Source: Hibiscus mutabilis (taxonomy: Eukaryota > Streptophyta > Magnoliopsida > Malvales > Malvaceae). From it: a DNA stretch of 64,000 nt. Both the position numbers and the translations under genes were made by a program. Positions 45,729 to 57,916 of this stretch are shown piece by piece. The DNA lies in contig CM033752.1 of the NCBI GenBank assembly GCA_019671005.1, positions 26,482,969-26,546,968 on the forward strand, written 5' to 3'. Under the pieces are notes generated by a model that saw nothing but the letters and a program-made list of their open reading frames with translations, made no database searches and was not told the DNA's origin. Numbering within the stretch: the stretch's first letter is position 1; each line of letters starts with the position of its first letter.

Positions 45729-46650
45729 TATTTATGTATCGTGAAAAGAAAACACTTGTAACACCCTCAACGTATATTTGATATTCAAATACACATTAAA
45801 GATGTTACTAACTGATTTTCAGACTTGTAATTTTTTATAGTATTCTTGCTTATCTAGTCCAGTGGTTGGCCCTTTCTTGGTTTCTACTAAATTACAAATT
45901 TGTCTAGAGTCACCTAGTTTCGACCCTGAATTGGTTTATAATATACTTTAAGCAGTTATTAAAATTAAAATATAATTCAGGGTGAAAACTATGTGAGCTG
46001 CCTAGACCCTTTCTTGATTTTAAAATTGATACGCGATAAACAACTAAGTTTAAAAAAAATCGTTTGCAGCATCTTTTTTTATAATATTCTTAGTTCTTCA
46101 AACTAAATCATGTTTCTAGATCATACAAAATAGCTGCTTATTTAATATCTATACATGTCTCACTAGACTAGGATGTGGTGATATTTACTGATAATGCAGA
46201 CTAACTTGATCCAACGATGTGCAGCTCCTCCTCTGCTATCTAGTCTGAGGTACCTATGTGTGATACAAAACACACGCTAAGTATAACTTAGTGAGGCATA
46301 ATCATAAAAATGTAAACAAGGATTATTAATCTGTAATGCATGAATAATCATATAAGAAATTTGTACTACAATAATTTTGTACTGTAAAATCTTATGGCCC
46401 AAAGTAAGTATCAAGTCATATAACAGTGCAATACAATTCCTGCAAAATGGCAAGCGATTTCCAATTGCAATTGATAACATTTTATCTTGCATAGAACTAC
46501 CTTACATGTATAGTTCATTAAACCAATATAACATTCAAATCATAAGATTTGATTCGTCTTACCAGTCTTGTGTACAATAAGCTTTTTAGCTTAACTACAT
46601 GCATAAATGCATTTCAAATTTTATAGCCCAAAGTACAAAATCATGTGATG

Positions 46651-47207
46651 CTATGGTACGCGAGTCATCACGACACCGTAGTGTATACGACGCCGTAGCG
46701 TCTGCATCGTCGAAGCGACTGAGATGAGTACGTACTCGAGGATGCCATTTGCTCTTCATACTCGCACATTTTGTGCTATGTAACACCGTAGTGTTTGAAC
46801 CAACTTCGTAGAGTCTAACTTGACCCCGTAGAGTCTATCTCGACCCCGAAGAGTCTATCTCGCACCGTAGTGCTATGACGTAGCTGCTAAGACCCTATGG
46901 ATATCCAACTATACCAAAAATTCTCATGCAATTTCATGTTAACCTATGGTATACGAGTCATCATAACGACACCGTGGTGTCTGCAATGTCGTAGCGTCAA
47001 ATGGTGAATATGTACTTGAGGACGCTCTTTGCTCCTCATTATAGCATCTTTTTGTGCTAGTCGACACCGTAGTGTCTAATCATCACCGAAGTGACTGCAA
47101 CGCCGTATCATCTGATATCAACACCGAAGTGTTTGGATCGCACCGTAGTGCTGGATTGTAGCTGCTATGACTCTATGGATATCCAATTATACCAAAGACT
47201 CTCACAC
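46651..47207. repeat. 293-bp tandem duplication with inner short repeats, in LTR G
   Basis: Copy 1 begins 'ctatggtacgcgagtcatc' at 46651 and copy 2 'ctatggtatacgagtcatc' at 46944. Both end in 'ctatggatatccaa(c/t)tatacca'. Inside each copy, 'caccgtagtgtct'-type units of about 14-20 bp recur. The position matches the 39-bp array of LTR F. Confidence 0.85.
46726..46737. other. 12-bp perfect palindrome in LTR G
   Basis: GAGTACGTACTC, shared with LTR F at 37070-37081. In the second copy of the 293-bp duplication it has decayed (near 47016). Confidence 0.85.
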
Positions 47208-49243
47208 TAGTACTTGGGCATAACAATATAATATTTTTATATTTAATATCCAATCCTTCAATACTGTTATCTATAATTCGTTAATGGACAGTTCATATCC
47301 AAATATCTAAAATTCGATTTACCTTGAGTAAATCATTATGCTACAATCATTGTATCAATATGCCCTTTAATATTTCATGCTATTTGCATAAATAAGCCAT
47401 CATACATTTTTATTTATACCAATGCCGGTTCATCGCAAGTTGTCCTATTGATTAACATGTCATAAATACATATAATGCAATCACTCATATCACATATATA
47501 ATAAATAAGCAAAAAAGCACTCACCTAGGCCATGCATGATATTAGCCTCACTAAGCTATTTCGATACTTTTTCCTTGCTTTCTTTTGATCTGGTACCCTT
47601 AGCCTCATCAATAGTTGTACAGTACCATTTGAACATATATAACAATATTCATGTTAGATTTTTAATCTAACATTGCTTAACTATAAAATACTAGTATAAT
47701 TATTCGAATATAAATTTTTTCCAAAAAAAAAATCTCTTTTTCTCCCTTAGTAGCCGAAAAGTCTATATTGGTCCCTAGTGACCATTTTGCAACTTTTGCA
47801 ATTTATTCAAGCCCGAATCACAATTACTTCATAATTCTAACATTTTCCACTAACTTTTACTCAATGTCCTTCAATCCACTAACTTTTGTTAAAGTGACAT
47901 TTTAGTCACTAATTCCACACAAAAGTTTGAAAACTTGTACTAATTAATCAATCCAACATTTTTACAATGTTTCTCAAATTTTCCCTTCTATTTTAGCCCT
48001 TGGCCGAAATGGTCACTAAACTTCCCCAAGATTGTTTTTCATTCAAACAACATTCTACTATGCTCAAAATAAATTTTCCAACATATATTCTTCATTTCCA
48101 AGAATTGACACTTAAAACCCCAAATTCTTCCTACATGGCAAATTGGGTGTCTAAACTTTTCAAGGACTTTACTTTAGTCCTAATACCATAATCAAGCTTG
48201 AAATTTCATAATATCTTCAAATCCACCACTAGAATAATTTTCACAATATTTCCCCTAATTTTCCAAGCATGCCAAAATAGTCACTTAGAAGACTAGTTGA
48301 GGATTTTTTTATTCTAACATCATAATCAAGCTTGTAGAACCATAAACCTTCCATATTCATCCTTAATTTCAAAACCCTAAATAAAACCCCAAATCCTAAG
48401 GTTAGGGTTTATGTCTTCAAACATGAAATTAATCTAAATCTAAGCTTGATTTCAACTCCATAACATTTGATTTACTTAAATCAAGCTTCAATCTCAACAT
48501 AGAACATGAAACCATGTTTTCTCTCTCATCAATAACATGAACAAATCATCAAATTACCATGCCAAATTACTATCAATAGAAATAGCATTAAGCATAGATC
48601 ATTTTTTTTCCAAAGCAACATACCTTGATTCTAACTTTGGAGCCTTCAAAATGCCTAGGAAAAATTTTGTGTATTTTTCGCTTCTTTTCTCTTGTGTTTT
48701 CAAAATTGGAGGGTAGAAGATGAGCAAATTTTTGTTCATCTTTTACTTATTAATGCCAAATGTTTAATTAAATGAATATTAAATTCATTTAAGTACTTAA
48801 GTTCAAATAACCCTCCAACTAAAATTTATTTTCTAATTTGCCATTATGTAAAAGTAGAACTAAATCTAATTAGAATCCAACTAGAAATATTAAAATATTC
48901 ATAAAATAATATTTTATGAATTTTCCATGGCTTATGGAACTGTCTTTAAAATTCCAATTCAATCTGATTACCCGATAATCACTTACTACAGTTTTCCACT
49001 TTTCGAACTATCGGGTAAAATCTGAAATTCTCATATTTCTAGTTTCCATGAACAAATATTGTTGATATACAAAATATTCCATAATTTTGTAAAAATCAAA
49101 ATCTTGAAATTTTGGCTCAGTCTAATATACTGATAATTTACTCAAAATCTTTATCGGATAAAATTCTCTTAATAATCCTTTATTAGATATCCATACGAAT
49201 GATATTAACTCGAACTGATTCCTTTCTATCATTCTCAAATACT

Positions 49244-49322
49244 GACATGAGACCTTCCCAATAGGTCACCCATCCTAGTGCTACTCTAGCCTGAGCACGC
49301 TTAACTTTGTAGTTCAATCCGG
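49244..49322 (-). other. 5S rRNA-like segment inside solo LTR G
   Basis: The minus strand has AGTTAAGCGTGCT, AGGCTAGAGTAG, ACTAGGATGGGTGACCT and TGGGAAGGTCTCATGT in 5S order and spacing. CCGGAT precedes it, as in 5S about 20 nt before AGTTAAGC. Against the plant 5S sequence as I remember it, about 53 of 62 positions agree by hand count across the segment starting AGTTAAGC. The A box, intermediate element and C box of the internal promoter are all recognisable. The first 40 residues of 5S are not. Confidence 0.8.
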
Positions 49323-49664
49323 GTATCTGAATTCCACTTAAACTTTAACTATGATTTCCCAATATTTGAAATATCTGATCAAACTAGTAATTCCACATTC
49401 GGTCCACACCAATAGGTGCTCTATCTATTTATGAAATAAAACACCTAAATTTTGGTAAATTACAACTTCAACATTTCATATTTCGACTTGTACCATACAA
49501 GTTTTGAAAACTTATCATTCTGGTCACTAAACTTTAACTTTGAATTCCCCCTCCAATTTTCCTTGGATTATTACCAAACTTTGCGAGTACCCTAATTTGC
49601 TTATCCTCCATCTTATGGTACTCTTAATTCTCAGAAATTCCTTCTTTAGAATCCATAATTAAAG

Positions 49665-51725
49665 TGTAATCGAGGTTTTTTTTTCTCCTTTGAAAATATT
49701 ATAAAAATAATTGTTTTTTTATTTTTTTACGATACCAAAGAAGACGTCACCCGGAGACCGGGATGACGCTCCTATCAGAATACCGTAAGATTTTAAAATG
49801 TGAAAAATGGGAAATTTGTGGAAGGTGGAAAATGTGGTGGAGATATGAAAAAAAAAAGGTTGGTGGAAAATATGAAAAAGGGTGGAGTCGCCACCGGCCA
49901 CTTTGGTAGGCCGAACACCGTTAAAAGGTAACCAGAGATTCAAAATTTTGGGTTCGGGAGTCGGTTACGCATGGGGAAGGATTAGTACCCCCACAACGCC
50001 CAAAATTGGTACCGCGTTGATTAAGTGTTGTCATTGCAAGAAAACAAAAATTCGATTTTTAATTTAAATTTTAATACCAAACAAAAAAAAGAACGGTCTA
50101 AGGAGAATATTTCTTTATTTACGAAACCGAGGAAGACAACACCTAAATGAGTCAGGATGTCACTTCTTATCCGATATCTGAAATAAAATGGAAAATATTC
50201 CCTTAAATTGACCGAGTTTTTTTTTTAAATATCTGAAATTAGAGAAACAAAAATATATAGGTATGATAATATAATATAATATGTAGTGGACATATATTAT
50301 AGAATAAAAAATAATATATAAAATATAGTATACATATGTTATACAAATAAATAAAAATAATAATGTACACTTACTTATAATATGTTAAATATAATATATG
50401 TATAATAATATAATACATTAATATATATATAAAATAATATATACATGATAAAAATGTACCATAATATCATAATATACATATACATGAAATTAAAATAAAA
50501 ACATCTATAAATATAAAATACATAAAATAGAAATATATATATATATATAATATAATATACTACGTAAATATATATATAATAAAAAAGAAAAAAAGAAAAA
50601 AGGAACTAAAAAATGGGGACGAAATCACGAAACGCTTAGAAATTTCAGAGACCTTTTAGGGAAATATACCATGCGACATGCTTATTTTTAAAAACAATCT
50701 GGGAAGAGAGACTAATAACGTAATTTGCCCATTAAAATCTGTTTAAACGAGATTTTGGTGACCAGATTAAAAATTGTTTGAAAAACACAGGGACCTGAAT
50801 TGTAATTGTACCATGGGGCGGACTAAGAATGAAAAATGGGCTGGGAAGGGAGGATTTAGTGTGTAATTTACCCATAATTTAACTCTAGTATATAAGCCAA
50901 AATTAAAAAAAAATCAACTTAAAATTCATTTGCTTCAAAAAAAAAGATAAAGAGTCTCCAAACTCTTTCAAGCTAGGCTGCCAGGGAAGGGCTGCCTTTG
51001 CCTGCCGCCGTAGGCCACCGGTCGCTGGCGGTCGGAAGTTGAAAAGCTGCGACCTTTTCGGCTCCTTTTTGCGCGCTGAGTTCGAATCCGGTGTCGGATT
51101 TTCACAAAAACACTCCAAAACTCGTAGATCTGAAGCAAGGTATGATTTTTTTACCTTGTTTATTTTGAATATTCTCCCTCTTTTATATATGTTGTTTTTA
51201 TTCGAATAACCGCTAAACCTTCCTCTCTTTTTTGTTCGAACTATCCAAAAAATGTTTTTTATATTCAAATAAACCTCCATTTTTATAGATTCAAACCAAA
51301 ATCTCCTTTTACATTCGATTTCAAAACCGAAAATCCCTTCCCCCCACATATTTGATTTTCATAGGTTTTTATACCCGTACAAAAGCTTAAAATATTACAA
51401 CTTGAATGTATCCACTTGTACACTGGGTTGATTTTAGACTCGAAATGATATCTATATTTTTGCAGATCTGACTTTGGGTGGTGGAGTAACAGAGGGCGGT
51501 GATGTGCATGGCCACTAGCATCGCGCGTGGTGGCCACGCGCGGAGGTGATTGGGCAGCAATGGGGGTGGGGCGGTGGCTGGTGCACAAGTGGGGCTAGGG
51601 TTTTTTTAGGTTTAGGTTATTTAGGGGTATTTTGTAATTTAGGGTTAATTTTGGGTTTTTGATTGGGTTGGGGTTGCTGGGTATTTTAAAGTGGGCTAGG
51701 GCCTGGGCAAAATTTGGTTACTACA
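49665..51725 (-). repeat. 3' LTR of element H (left copy)
   Basis: 2,061 bp, TGTAATCGAGG ... GGTTACTACA. It contains an AT-rich block at 50245-50590 and a GC-rich pocket at 50970-51080. The stretch 49870-50030 (minus strand) is homologous to 60860-61000 in the LTR of element I, so H and I are related families. Confidence 0.9.
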
Positions 51726-52411
51726 GCTGCCCCTCTTTGCACATTGCTGTGTAACAGGAATAGAGCAAAGACAAAAGAGTAACCATTTTTGTCCGGTCGG
51801 TCAGGGTTATTTCTTCTGGTCACCGCTTTTTCTCTGGGCTTCTCTTGATCTTCTTGCCACTCTTGTAAGAAAAATCTTCAAAATGGGGAGCCCGTTGGAG
51901 AAGACAAAATCTGAGGCGATCCACTGGAAGAGACAAAACGAGCTCGACTTTTTTTCTACTCTGACGACGACACAATGCCTGGAGAAAACTTGACCTAGCT
52001 GCAACACTGATGAAAATACAAGGTCTACAAAATTTGACCCAGCAGCAACACTGATGAAGACACATGATCGATAGATGAAAATTTGGTCTAGCTACAACAC
52101 AGACGAGGAGGCAGAACCAGAGGTTGGTAAATTTGATGCAAAATTTCTTTTTGTATTTTTCCCAAATGCACAAGGATCAACGGTTTTGAGCTGCATTTAC
52201 CTGTAGTCGTTTGCTCCGGGCTAGTTGTACCATTCCCCTAGGTACAATCAGTTTATACCAATCGTGACATTGGATTTTTCAAAGGATTTATTTTCCTTCG
52301 ACCATTCGTGAAAATGGATTTTCGATGGATATTTGAATTATCCATTGTCTTAAACTTTTTCGTGTTTAAGCACGTTGTACCGACATTTCTTTTAGACTTG
52401 TCAAAATAGTT
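51726..52411. other. 3' untranslated region of H adjoining the LTR
   Basis: Begins with the polypurine border. Three diverged monomers of the 50-bp repeat lie at about 51990-52130, and 52150-52410 is non-repetitive. No gene seen. Confidence 0.6.
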
Positions 52412-53115
52412 TGATCCAGCTGCAACAGTAACAAAGAGGCAGGAACGAAAGATGGAGGTTTTGATGTCTAATCCAGCTACAACTCTGACGAAGAGACAAG
52501 ATCTGAAAGAGTAAATTTGGCCCAGCTACAACATTTGATGAAGAGGCAGGACCGAAGAAAGGTATGGTTCGACCAAGCTACAACACCTGACGAAGAGGCA
52601 AGGTCTGAAGTCAATAGGGTTGATCTAGCTACAACACCGACGAAGATGCAAGATTGGAAGTCAGTAAATTTGGTCCAGCTACAGCACCGACGAAGAGGCA
52701 AGACTGGAAGTCAGTAAAGGTTTGACCCAGGTACAGCACCGACGAAGAGGCATGGTCTAAAGTCAGTAAGGTTGATCCAGCTACGACACCGACGAAGCGG
52801 CAGGATCAAAAGTCAGTAAATTTTGGTCCAGCTACAACACCGACGAAGAGGCAAGACCTGAAGTCAGTAAAGGTTTGACCCAGCTATAGCACCGACGAAG
52901 AGGCAGAGTCTGACGTTAGTAGGGTTGATCCAGCTACAACACTGATGAGGAGGCAGGATCGAAAGTCAGTAAATCTTGGTCCAGCTACAACACCCGACGA
53001 AGAGATAAGACCGGGATTCGACCGAGCTACAACACCGACAAAGAGGCACGATCTAAAGGTGAAAGTTTTGATCCAGCTACAACACCGACGAAGAGGCAGG
53101 ATCAGAATTTGGCAT
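52412..53115. repeat. Tandem array 1 of H, ~50-bp monomers in higher-order triplets
   Basis: About fourteen monomers of 47-53 bp, each with 'ccagctacaacaccgacgaa' or a close variant followed by 'gaggca'. Three monomer types (gatcc-, ggtcc-, gaccc- starts) recur in the same order, giving a higher-order period of about 150 bp (starts near 52621, 52770, 52926, 53071). Open frames here are repeat artefacts. Confidence 0.9.
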
Positions 53116-53189
53116 ATTTGTTCAGTCATTCTATCAACGGAAGGACATAATCGGATATTAGCAATTTAAACCTTACTACGCTCTCAACG

Positions 53190-53705
53190 GCGGAGTAAGA
53201 ATGAATAACAACTTGGACTCAACCTCTCCATCAACGCAAGAGGTGAGATTGGATATCTGTAATTTGGACCTTGTTACGCCATCAACAGAGGAACAAGATC
53301 GATTTAAAACAGCTTGGACACAACCACTCCATCAACGCAAGAGGCTGGACCAAATAGCTGCAACTTGTACCTAACCTCTCCATCAACGCAAGAGGAAGGA
53401 TTGGATGTCTGCAATTTGGACCTTTGTCACACCATCAACGGAGGAACAAGACCAGATGAAAGCAACTTAGACCCACCACTCTATCAACGCAAGGGGCAGA
53501 TCGAACAGCTACAACTTGTACCCAACCTCTCCGTCAATGCAAGAGGTGAGATTGGATATCTGAAATTTGAACCTTGTTACACCATCAACGGAGGAACAAG
53601 ATCAGATGAGAGCAACTTGGACCTGGCTACACCATCAACGGAGGAACCAGATCGGATAATGATAATTTGGACCTAAGCACTCCATCAACAGAGGGGTAGG
53701 ATCGG
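53190..53705. repeat. Tandem array 2 of H, ~53-bp monomers
   Basis: Monomers share 'ccatcaacg(g/c)(a/g)(a/g)gag' followed by 'ggacc' or 'ttggac' spacers; two or more types alternate. The 120-codon frame at 53314-53676 is a translated repeat, not a gene. Confidence 0.88.
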
Positions 53706-53844
53706 GGGATGAAGCTTTGATTTTTTTTATTTTTCTAGATTTTTAATTTTTTCTTTTATTTTTTTTCTTTATTGATTTTCTTTTTTTTTGAATTTTTGAT
53801 TTTTTTCTTTTAGCTACAACTACAAGAAAGTTATAATATCCGAG

Positions 53845-54120
53845 GAAGAAGTTTGGTCTAGCTGCGATGCCGATGAAGAAGTGAGACCTAGATAGGGTTT
53901 GATCTACTGCACCACTGACGGAGAGATAAGATTCAGAGGAAATTTTGATCTTGCAACTCCACTGACGGAGAGACAAGATCTGGGGGTAGTTTGATCTTAC
54001 AACATCATGGACGGAGAGGCAAGATCGAGAAAAAGTAGGATCTGCTACATCACTGACGAAGAGTCGAGATCCAGAGAAAACTTTAATCTGTTGCACCATT
54101 AACGGTAGCACGAGATCTGA
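53845..54120. repeat. Tandem array 3 of H, ~52-bp monomers
   Basis: About five monomers with 'actgacggagag' and 'aagatc', related in theme to arrays 1 and 2. A T-rich tract at 53720-53815 separates it from array 2. Confidence 0.85.
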
Positions 54121-55593
54121 AAATGAAGAAGAGCATTAATTAGTAAATGTTCAAAATTTTGCCATTGAGTTGGATGTTTGTGCTTTTCTGCATTCAGCCT
54201 TCTTCGAGGCTAGAGGTTGATCATCATGTTGTTGCCCCCGGTGATCGAAGTTCTTTGGTCTCTTTCCTAGACCTGTTTATGTGTTTCTGCCAAAAATGAA
54301 TGCATGACGGATGCCCTTAACTTTATGCCTAATGCACATTTAATGTATGATAACTCGTATGAATGTATGATGCATGAACTTGATGTTAATGAAACGTGAA
54401 TGATTTTTTTGTCCCTCAAAAGGATGCCCCTAACTTCGTTGGTCGGGTTGAGTTGAGTTCCTAAACTTGTTTCGTGGAGATGCCCCCAATCTTCCTTGGC
54501 TTTGATTATCTTTCTGTGAAGTTATCTTTTCGGGTGCATGCCCCAAAATTATTTTCATTGAACTTCGTCTGGAAATGAAGTGAATTTGAAGCTTGGAGTA
54601 TGTTTTTGCCTTTTCTTGAAAGATGAAGGTGATATGTTGCCCCTCGGTCGGGCCTGGAAATGACCTGGACGGGGGGCCTTGTAGAGGCATGATGTCTATA
54701 TGAATGTGGAAGAAAAAAATGCCCCTTAACCGGGCTCTTGCACAGGTTCATTGAAGTGCTGGATCGATCAAATTTCACTTTATTTAGTATTTCTGGCACG
54801 GGGCATCCCAGGGGACCGGTTTCAAAATTGTGAATGTATGCATGTAAATGCAAGGTGTATGCCCTAGATACGGAGGTACTGATTCAAAAATGGTTCCCGT
54901 GGCTCAACTCTCGAACTCATGGGATTTGTTCGCGACTTTGAATGTTGCATTGATATCTAGGGTACTAGATTTTCTCCCGATGATGAATTTACTTTTTTTT
55001 AAATTAGGAACCAGTCGTGAATCAGTACTTCATGCGAATGAAGCGCAATAAATTAAAATGATGGGTCATACAATTAATGCAAAATGAATTTACATGATGC
55101 GATTAAAAAAGAAGCGGGGTCAGTTCAAAATAAAATAAAATAATAGAATAAAATAATTAAATGATAAAAAGGTAAAAAAAACTGTACATAAAACAAATAA
55201 AGGCACCAGAGCCTAAAAAGGGTGACCGCTAAACGGGAAGAGTTTTGCATGGCTTTAAAAGGTTGGCTCTTACGGCTCACTATATGTGGTTCGGATCTAA
55301 AGGGAAGGGTACTCGGACTGTCGCGAGGACATCGATTCGGGGGAATATGACCCTTATACCATACAGAGGTGAAAACCCCACAAAATATAAGGACCAATAC
55401 TCCAGGAGCACATTACAACACTCGGAGGTGAAGACCCCACGAAACGAAGTAATCTCTCCCACTTAAGGGTTGAAGAGCTCGGGTAGAAAGCTCATGCATG
55501 AATGTCAAGGGATTAAAAATTAAATCAAATCGAATTTTTGGATTATTGCAAGACAACACAAAATCAACATTGGTCTGACTCTCTTAAAAAATA
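54121..55593 (-). other. Leader and non-coding interior of element H
   Basis: In element orientation this is the 5' part of the interior. 55590-55130 is homologous to the leader of element I (61440-61650). 55125-54121 has no recognisable gag text; short frames here have no family match. Confidence 0.65.
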
Positions 55594-55611
55594 TCCCCAG
55601 CGGAGTCGTCA
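55594..55611 (-). promoter_or_regulatory. Primer-binding site of element H
   Basis: The minus strand reads TGACGACTCCGCTGGGGA, three bases inside the LTR edge. It differs at two positions from the site of element I. This is the Tat/Ogre type of PBS, which I recall being assigned to tRNA-Arg; the tRNA identity is from memory. Confidence 0.82.
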
Positions 55612-55614
55612 AGC

Positions 55615-57808
55615 TGTAATCAGGGGTTTTTTTTCTCCTTTGAAAATATTATAAAAATAATTGTTTTTTATTTATTTTTTACGGTACCAAAGAAGACGTC
55701 ACCCGGAGACCGGGATGACGCTCCTAGTAGAATACCGTAAGACTTTAAAATGTGAAAATGAGAAATTTGTGGAAGGTGGAAAATGTGGTGGAAAATATGA
55801 AAAAAATGATGGTGGAAAATATGAAAAAGGGTCAAAGGAGACGTCACCGGGAGACCAGGATGACGCTCCCAACAGAACACCGTAAATGTTTAGAAACGGG
55901 AAATAGAAAATGGAGGGGAAATATGAAAATGGATGGAGTCGCCACCAGCCACTTTAGTAGGCCGGACACTATAAAAGATAACCAGATATTCAAAATTTTA
56001 GGTTCGAGAGTCGCTTACGCATGGAGAAGGATTAGCACCCCCACAGCGTCCAAAATTGGTACCGTGTTGATTGAGTGTTGTCATTGCAAGAAAACAAAAA
56101 TTTGATTTTTAATTTAAATTTTAATCCCAAACAAAAATAAGAACGGTCTGAGGAGAATATTTCCTTGTTTACGAAACCAAGGAAGATGGCACATGAATGA
56201 GTCAAGATGTCACTTCCTATCCGATATCCGAAATAAAGTGGAAAATATTCCCTTAAATTGACCGAGTTTTTTTAAAAAAATATATCTGAAATTAAAGAAA
56301 CAAAAATATATTGGTATGATAATATAATATAAAATGTAGTGGACATATATTATAGAATAAAAAATAATATATAAAATATAATATACATATGTTATACAAA
56401 TAAATAAAAATAATAAATAAAAATAATAATAATGTACATGTACTTATAATATGTTAAATATAATATGCTTATAATAATATAATACATTAATATATAAAAA
56501 ATAATATATACAGGATAAAAATGTACCATGATATCATAATATACATATACATGAAATTAAAATAAAAACATCTATAAATATAAAATACATAAAATAGAAA
56601 TAAATATATATATATAATACATTATACTACGTAAAAATATATATATAATAAACATAATAATATATAGAAAAAAAGAAAAAAAAATAAAAAAGAAACTAAA
56701 AAAGGGACGAAATCGCGAAATGCTTAGAAATTTCAGGGACCATTTAGGGGAATATACCATGCGGCATGCTTATTTTCAAAAACAATCTGGGAAGAGGGAC
56801 TAATAACGTAATATTTCCATTAAAATCTGTTTAAACGGGATTTTGGTGACTAGATTAAAAAACGTTTGAAAAACACAGGACCCTGAATTATAATTGTACC
56901 ATGGAGCAGAATAAGAATGAAAAATAGGCTGGGAAGGGAGGATTTAGTGTGTAATTTACGCTTAATTTAACTCTAGTATATAAGCCAAAATTAAAAAAAA
57001 AATCAACTTAAAATTCATTTGCTTCAAAAAAAAAGATAGAGAGTCTCCAAACTCTCTCAACCTAGGCTGCCGGGGAAGGGCCGCCTCTGCCTGCCGCCGT
57101 CGGCGGCGGCCGAAAGTTGAAAAGCCGCTACCTTTTCGGCTACTTTTTGCGCGCTGAGTTCGAATCCGGTGTCGGATTTTCACAAAAACACTCCAAAACG
57201 CGTAATCTGAAGCAAGGTATGATTCTTTTACCTTGTTTATTTCGAATATTCTCCCTCTTTTATATATGTTGTTTTTGATTCGAATAACCGCTAAATCTTC
57301 CCCTCTTTTTTGTTCGAACTATCCAAAAAAATGCTTTTTATATTCGAAGAAACCTCCCTTTTTATAGATTCGAACCAAAATCTCCTTTTACATTCAATTT
57401 CAAAACTGAAAATCTCCCCCACATATTCGATTTTCATGGGTTTTTATACCCGTACAAAAGCTTAAAATATTACAACTTGCATGTATCCACTTGTACACTG
57501 GGTTGATTTTAGGCTTGATATCTATTTTTTTTTTTTTGCAGATCTGACTTTGGGCGGTGGAGATGACAGATGGCGGTGGCGCGCGTGGCCACTAGCATTT
57601 CTCGTGGTGGTCACGCGTGGAGGTGATTGGACAACAAAGGGGGTGCGGCGGCGGCTGGTGCACAAGTGGGGCTAGGTTTTTTTTTAGGTTTAGGTTATTT
57701 AGGGGTGTTTTGGGTATTTTGTAATTTAGGGTTAATTTTGGGTTTTTTGATTGGGTTGGGGCTGCTGGGTATTTTAAAGTGGGCTAGGGCTTGGGCAAAA
57801 ATTGGTTA
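55615..57808 (-). repeat. 5' LTR of element H (right copy)
   Basis: Collinear with 49665-51725 but about 135 bp longer, because a GACGTC-containing block near 55692 is repeated at about 55837 (period 145 bp). The AT-rich block is at 56300-56665 and the GC-rich pocket at 57055-57125. The last bases (expected ...ACTACA) are eroded at about 57808. Confidence 0.9.
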
Positions 57809-57916
57809 CTAAGTTAGCTTTTGTATTTTTGTCATTTTAGTCACTAAATTAGCTTTTGAGCCCTTATATTAGTATTAAATGACTTATAAACAACTTAGTA
57901 AATTTTGGGTATTACA
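57809..57916 (-). mobile_element. Solo LTR 'G', remaining end
   Basis: 'gtcattttagtcactaaatt' and the final 'aattttgggtattaca' match the end of LTR F (40235-40278) and complete LTR G after element H. Confidence 0.78.

Larger units (their letters stand above)
45757..49664 (-). mobile_element. Solo LTR 'G' (4.0 kb, relative of F), main part
   Basis: Starts TGTAACACCCTC at 45757 like F. It is interrupted by element H at 49665, resumes at about 57809 and ends GGGTATTACA at 57916. Flanking pentamers are ACACT (45752-45756) and ATACT (57917-57921), one mismatch. Homology with F includes the start, the palindrome and 'gaggac...tttgctcctcat' segment, 'cctaggcc...cctcactaagct' near 47520, and the 5S-like segment. 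No internal domain exists, so it is a solo LTR. The strand is inferred as for F. Confidence 0.8.
49665..57808 (-). mobile_element. Non-autonomous Tat/Ogre-type LTR element 'H', nested in LTR G
   Basis: Two collinear LTRs (49665-51725 and 55615-57808), a PBS on the minus strand at 55611-55594 and a purine-rich 3' border at 51726-51742 (GCAAAGAGGGGCAGC on the minus strand) define a minus-strand element. The leader (about 55590-55130) matches that of element I, for example 'acatatagtgagccgta' and 'aggctctggtgcc'. No gag, protease, RT or integrase text was found in the 3.9-kb interior; most of it is tandem repeats. LTR G resumes on the right side. The target duplication is imperfect: TAAAG on the left, TAAG on the right, where the last bases of the LTR also look eroded. 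Confidence 0.82.

Noticed and set aside
40003..49322. Functional 5S rRNA genes
   Set aside because: Both 5S-like segments lack the first 40 residues and a T-run terminator and lie within LTRs.
51070..51100. B-box-like GAGTTCGAATCCGG in the H LTRs
   Set aside because: No A box at a proper distance; a short match in a GC-rich pocket is expected by chance.
53314..53676. 120-codon Thr/Asn-rich frame
   Set aside because: Translation of the tandem array 2 of element H, with no start context or homology.
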